Shown: positions 6,933-8,188 of the stretch, in pieces
How positions within the stretch are numbered: position 1 is the stretch's first letter
How the letters are laid out: each line of letters begins with the position of its first letter
Source of the DNA: Pseudomonas sp.
GTDB taxonomy: Bacteria; Pseudomonadota; Gammaproteobacteria; Pseudomonadales; Pseudomonadaceae
DNA: 8,188 nt
Assembly: GCA_003525045.1 (NCBI GenBank)
Contig: DQGF01000145.1
Location: forward strand, 1-8,188
Direction: 5' to 3'
The notes under the pieces: model-generated
The model's input: the letters and a program-made list of their open reading frames with translations, nothing else
The model's database searches: none
Told to the model about the DNA's origin: nothing
Program-made: the position numbers and the translations under genes

Positions 6933-7465
6933 GACGTTGGCTGATGCTGTTGCCACTGGCGATTTTCCTGGTGGTCGCTGTGTTCCTGTACCGCGGTCTG
7001 TACCTGAACCCGGCCGAGCTGCCCTCGGCAATGATCAACAAACCGTTCCCGGAGTTTTCCCTGCCAGCGGTGCAGGGCGACAAGACCCTGACCAAGGCCG
7101 ACATCCTCGGCAAACCGGCGCTGGTCAACGTCTGGGGCACCTGGTGCATTTCCTGCCGGGTCGAGCACCCGGTGTTGAACAAACTGGCCGAGAAGGGCGT
7201 GGTGATCTACGGCATCAACTACAAGGACGTCAACGCCGATGCCTTGAAGTGGCTGGATGAATTCCACAACCCTTACCTGCTGGATATCCGTGATGACGAA
7301 GGCACCTTGGGCCTGAACCTGGGCGTGTATGGTGCCCCGGAAACCTTCTTCATCGACGCCAAGGGCATCATCCGCGACAAGTTCGTCGGGGTGATTGACG
7401 AGCAGGTCTGGCGTGAAAAACTGGCGGCCAAGTATCAGGCGCTGGTGGATGAGGCCAAGCCATGA
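6929..7465 (+). CDS. ccmG: CcmG (DsbE), membrane-anchored thiol:disulfide oxidoreductase
   Basis: CcmG/DsbE is a thioredoxin-fold reductase facing the periplasm. It keeps apocytochrome c (directly or through CcmH) reduced for haem ligation and is itself recharged by DsbD/DipZ. The 178-residue protein has an uncleaved N-terminal anchor (about 4-21) and the active site WGTWCISCRVEHP at 69-81, with cysteines at 73 and 76. The CcmG-typical GVYGAPETF at 132-140 carries the cis-proline at P137. The dipeptide between the cysteines is Ile-Ser, not the Pro-Thr of E. coli CcmG. The ATG at 6929 overlaps the ccmF stop (ATGA), with AGGGG at 6917-6921 as Shine-Dalgarno. The stop overlaps ccmH in the same way. 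Confidence 0.95.
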   Translation: MRRWLMLLPLAIFLVVAVFLYRGLYLNPAELPSAMINKPFPEFSLPAVQGDKTLTKADILGKPALVNVWGTWCISCRVEHPVLNKLAEKGVVIYGINYKDVNADALKWLDEFHNPYLLDIRDDEGTLGLNLGVYGAPETFFIDAKGIIRDKFVGVIDEQVWREKLAAKYQALVDEAKP

Positions 7466-7935
7466 AGCGCTGGATAGCCGCCGTTGTATTGGGCTTGAGC
7501 ATGGCGGGCGTGGCGCACGCGGCCATCGACACCTATGAGTTCGCCAAAGAAGGCGATCGCGAGCGTTTTCGCGAGCTGACCAAAGAGCTGCGCTGCCCCA
7601 AGTGCCAGAATCAGGACATCGCCGATTCCAACGCACCGATCGCCGCCGATCTGCGCAAGGAAATTTTCCGCATGCTCGGCGAGGGCAAGGACAATCAGCA
7701 GATCATCGATTTCATGGTCGATCGCTACGGTGATTTCGTCCGCTACAAACCCGCGCTGAACGCCAAGACTGCTGTGCTCTGGTTCGGCCCCGCCGGCCTG
7801 CTGCTGGGCGGTTTCGTGATCATCGCCGTGATCGTCCGCCGTCGTCGCGTGCAACGCGCTGACACCAAGGATGAGCTTTCCGCCGAGGAGCGCGAGCGCC
7901 TCGACCATCTGTTGGATAAAACCAAGAATGATTGA
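7462..7935 (+). CDS. ccmH: CcmH, apocytochrome c thiol reductase subunit of the haem lyase
   Basis: CcmH holds apocytochrome c for the CcmF ligase and exchanges thiols with it. The 157-residue protein has a cleavable signal peptide (likely cut after AHA at residue 20) and the diagnostic LRCPKCQN motif at 43-50 with C45 and C48. It has one membrane span at about 104-125 and a charged cytoplasmic tail. This is the short form, equal to the N-terminal half of E. coli CcmH; the second half (TPR domain) is encoded separately by the next gene, ccmI, the usual arrangement in Pseudomonas. The ATG overlaps the ccmG stop (ATGA) with GAGG at 7451-7454. Its end overlaps ccmI by eight bases. Confidence 0.95.
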   Translation: MKRWIAAVVLGLSMAGVAHAAIDTYEFAKEGDRERFRELTKELRCPKCQNQDIADSNAPIAADLRKEIFRMLGEGKDNQQIIDFMVDRYGDFVRYKPALNAKTAVLWFGPAGLLLGGFVIIAVIVRRRRVQRADTKDELSAEERERLDHLLDKTKND

Positions 7936-8188
7936 TTTCTGGCTCGCTGCAGGTCTGCTACTTCTGGTTGCCCTGAGTTTTCTGTTGATCCCCGTTTTGC
8001 GTGGCCGTCGCGCCCAGCTTGAAGAGGATCGTACTGCCCTGAACGTCGCGCTGTATCAGGAGCGCGTGGCTGAACTGCAGGCCCAGCAGGAGGAGGGCGT
8101 TCTCGACGCTGCGCAAATGGACACCGGCCGCGCCGAAGCGGCTCGTGAATTGCTCGCCGACACTGAAGGTGTCGAGGCGCCGCGTGTA
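7928..8188 (+). CDS. ccmI: CcmI (CycH), apocytochrome c chaperone, N-terminal part only
   Basis: This frame opens at ATG 7928 inside the end of ccmH (eight-base overlap) and stays open for 87 codons to the window edge, so the 3' end is missing. The product begins [16 protein letters not shown], with a membrane span at about 4-24, then [19 protein letters not shown] and a helical, Glu/Gln/Ala-rich stretch with YQERVAELQ. This matches the start of CcmI/CycH, whose N-terminal membrane part interacts with the CcmFH ligase and whose C-terminal TPR domain (not in the window) binds the apocytochrome C-terminal helix. The Shine-Dalgarno is weak (GGA near 7914), so translation is probably coupled to ccmH. 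Identification rests on the N-terminus and the operon position. Confidence 0.9.
   Translation, partial: MIDFWLAAGLLLLVALSFLLIPVLRGRRAQLEEDRTALNVALYQERVAELQAQQEEGVLDAAQMDTGRAEAARELLADTEGVEAPRV

Noticed and set aside
4950..7031. 693-codon open frame on the minus strand opposite ccmF
   Set aside because: It is antisense to the clearly identified ccmF, is His/Gln/Arg-rich low-complexity sequence with no recognisable domain, and is explained by the third-position GC bias of the real gene.

Overview
This window is a chromosomal segment from a gamma-proteobacterium, almost certainly a Pseudomonas of the fluorescens-type lineages. The reasons are the high-GC genes, a REP-type intergenic element at the left edge whose core is typical of these species, protein sequences that read as Pseudomonas Ccm proteins, and the gene order: a FliK-like/FlhB-C-like pair divergent from ccmA, as I recall it from P. 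aeruginosa. No database search was possible, so the species call is inference.

Left part (1-1950, minus strand): a REP-like repeat at the edge, then two overlapping minus-strand genes. The upstream gene (379-1950) encodes a FliK-like protein with a flagellar hook-length-control type C-terminal domain. It overlaps by four bases a 109-residue protein (53-382) that corresponds only to the cytoplasmic export-switch domain of FlhB/YscU proteins. No flagellar gene lies next to them in the window, so they form an orphan pair.

Middle (1951-2148): a divergent intergenic region. It has a perfect TATAAT box on the plus strand with a GC-rich discriminator, surrounded by several short dyads. It is the likely main promoter of the cytochrome c maturation operon.

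Right part (2149-8188, plus strand): a System I cytochrome c maturation operon, ccmA-ccmB-ccmC-ccmD-ccmE-ccmF-ccmG-ccmH and the start of ccmI, which runs off the window. CcmAB(CD) is the ABC-type complex that uses ATP to release haem-loaded CcmE. CcmC loads haem onto CcmE with CcmD. CcmE is the periplasmic haem chaperone with its haem-binding histidine present. CcmF, CcmH and CcmI form the haem-apocytochrome ligation side, and CcmG and CcmH reduce the apocytochrome CXXCH thiols. All expected catalytic residues are visible and no gene is broken. Most junctions are four-base ATGA or GTGA stop/start overlaps. The one real break is an AT-rich 95-base gap between ccmB and ccmC that contains strong inverted repeats.

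No undescribed system is evident: the operon is a conserved housekeeping locus. The points most worth a second look are the orphan FliK/FlhB-C pair with an altered cleavage motif, the structured ccmB-ccmC gap, and the dyad-rich ccmA promoter.
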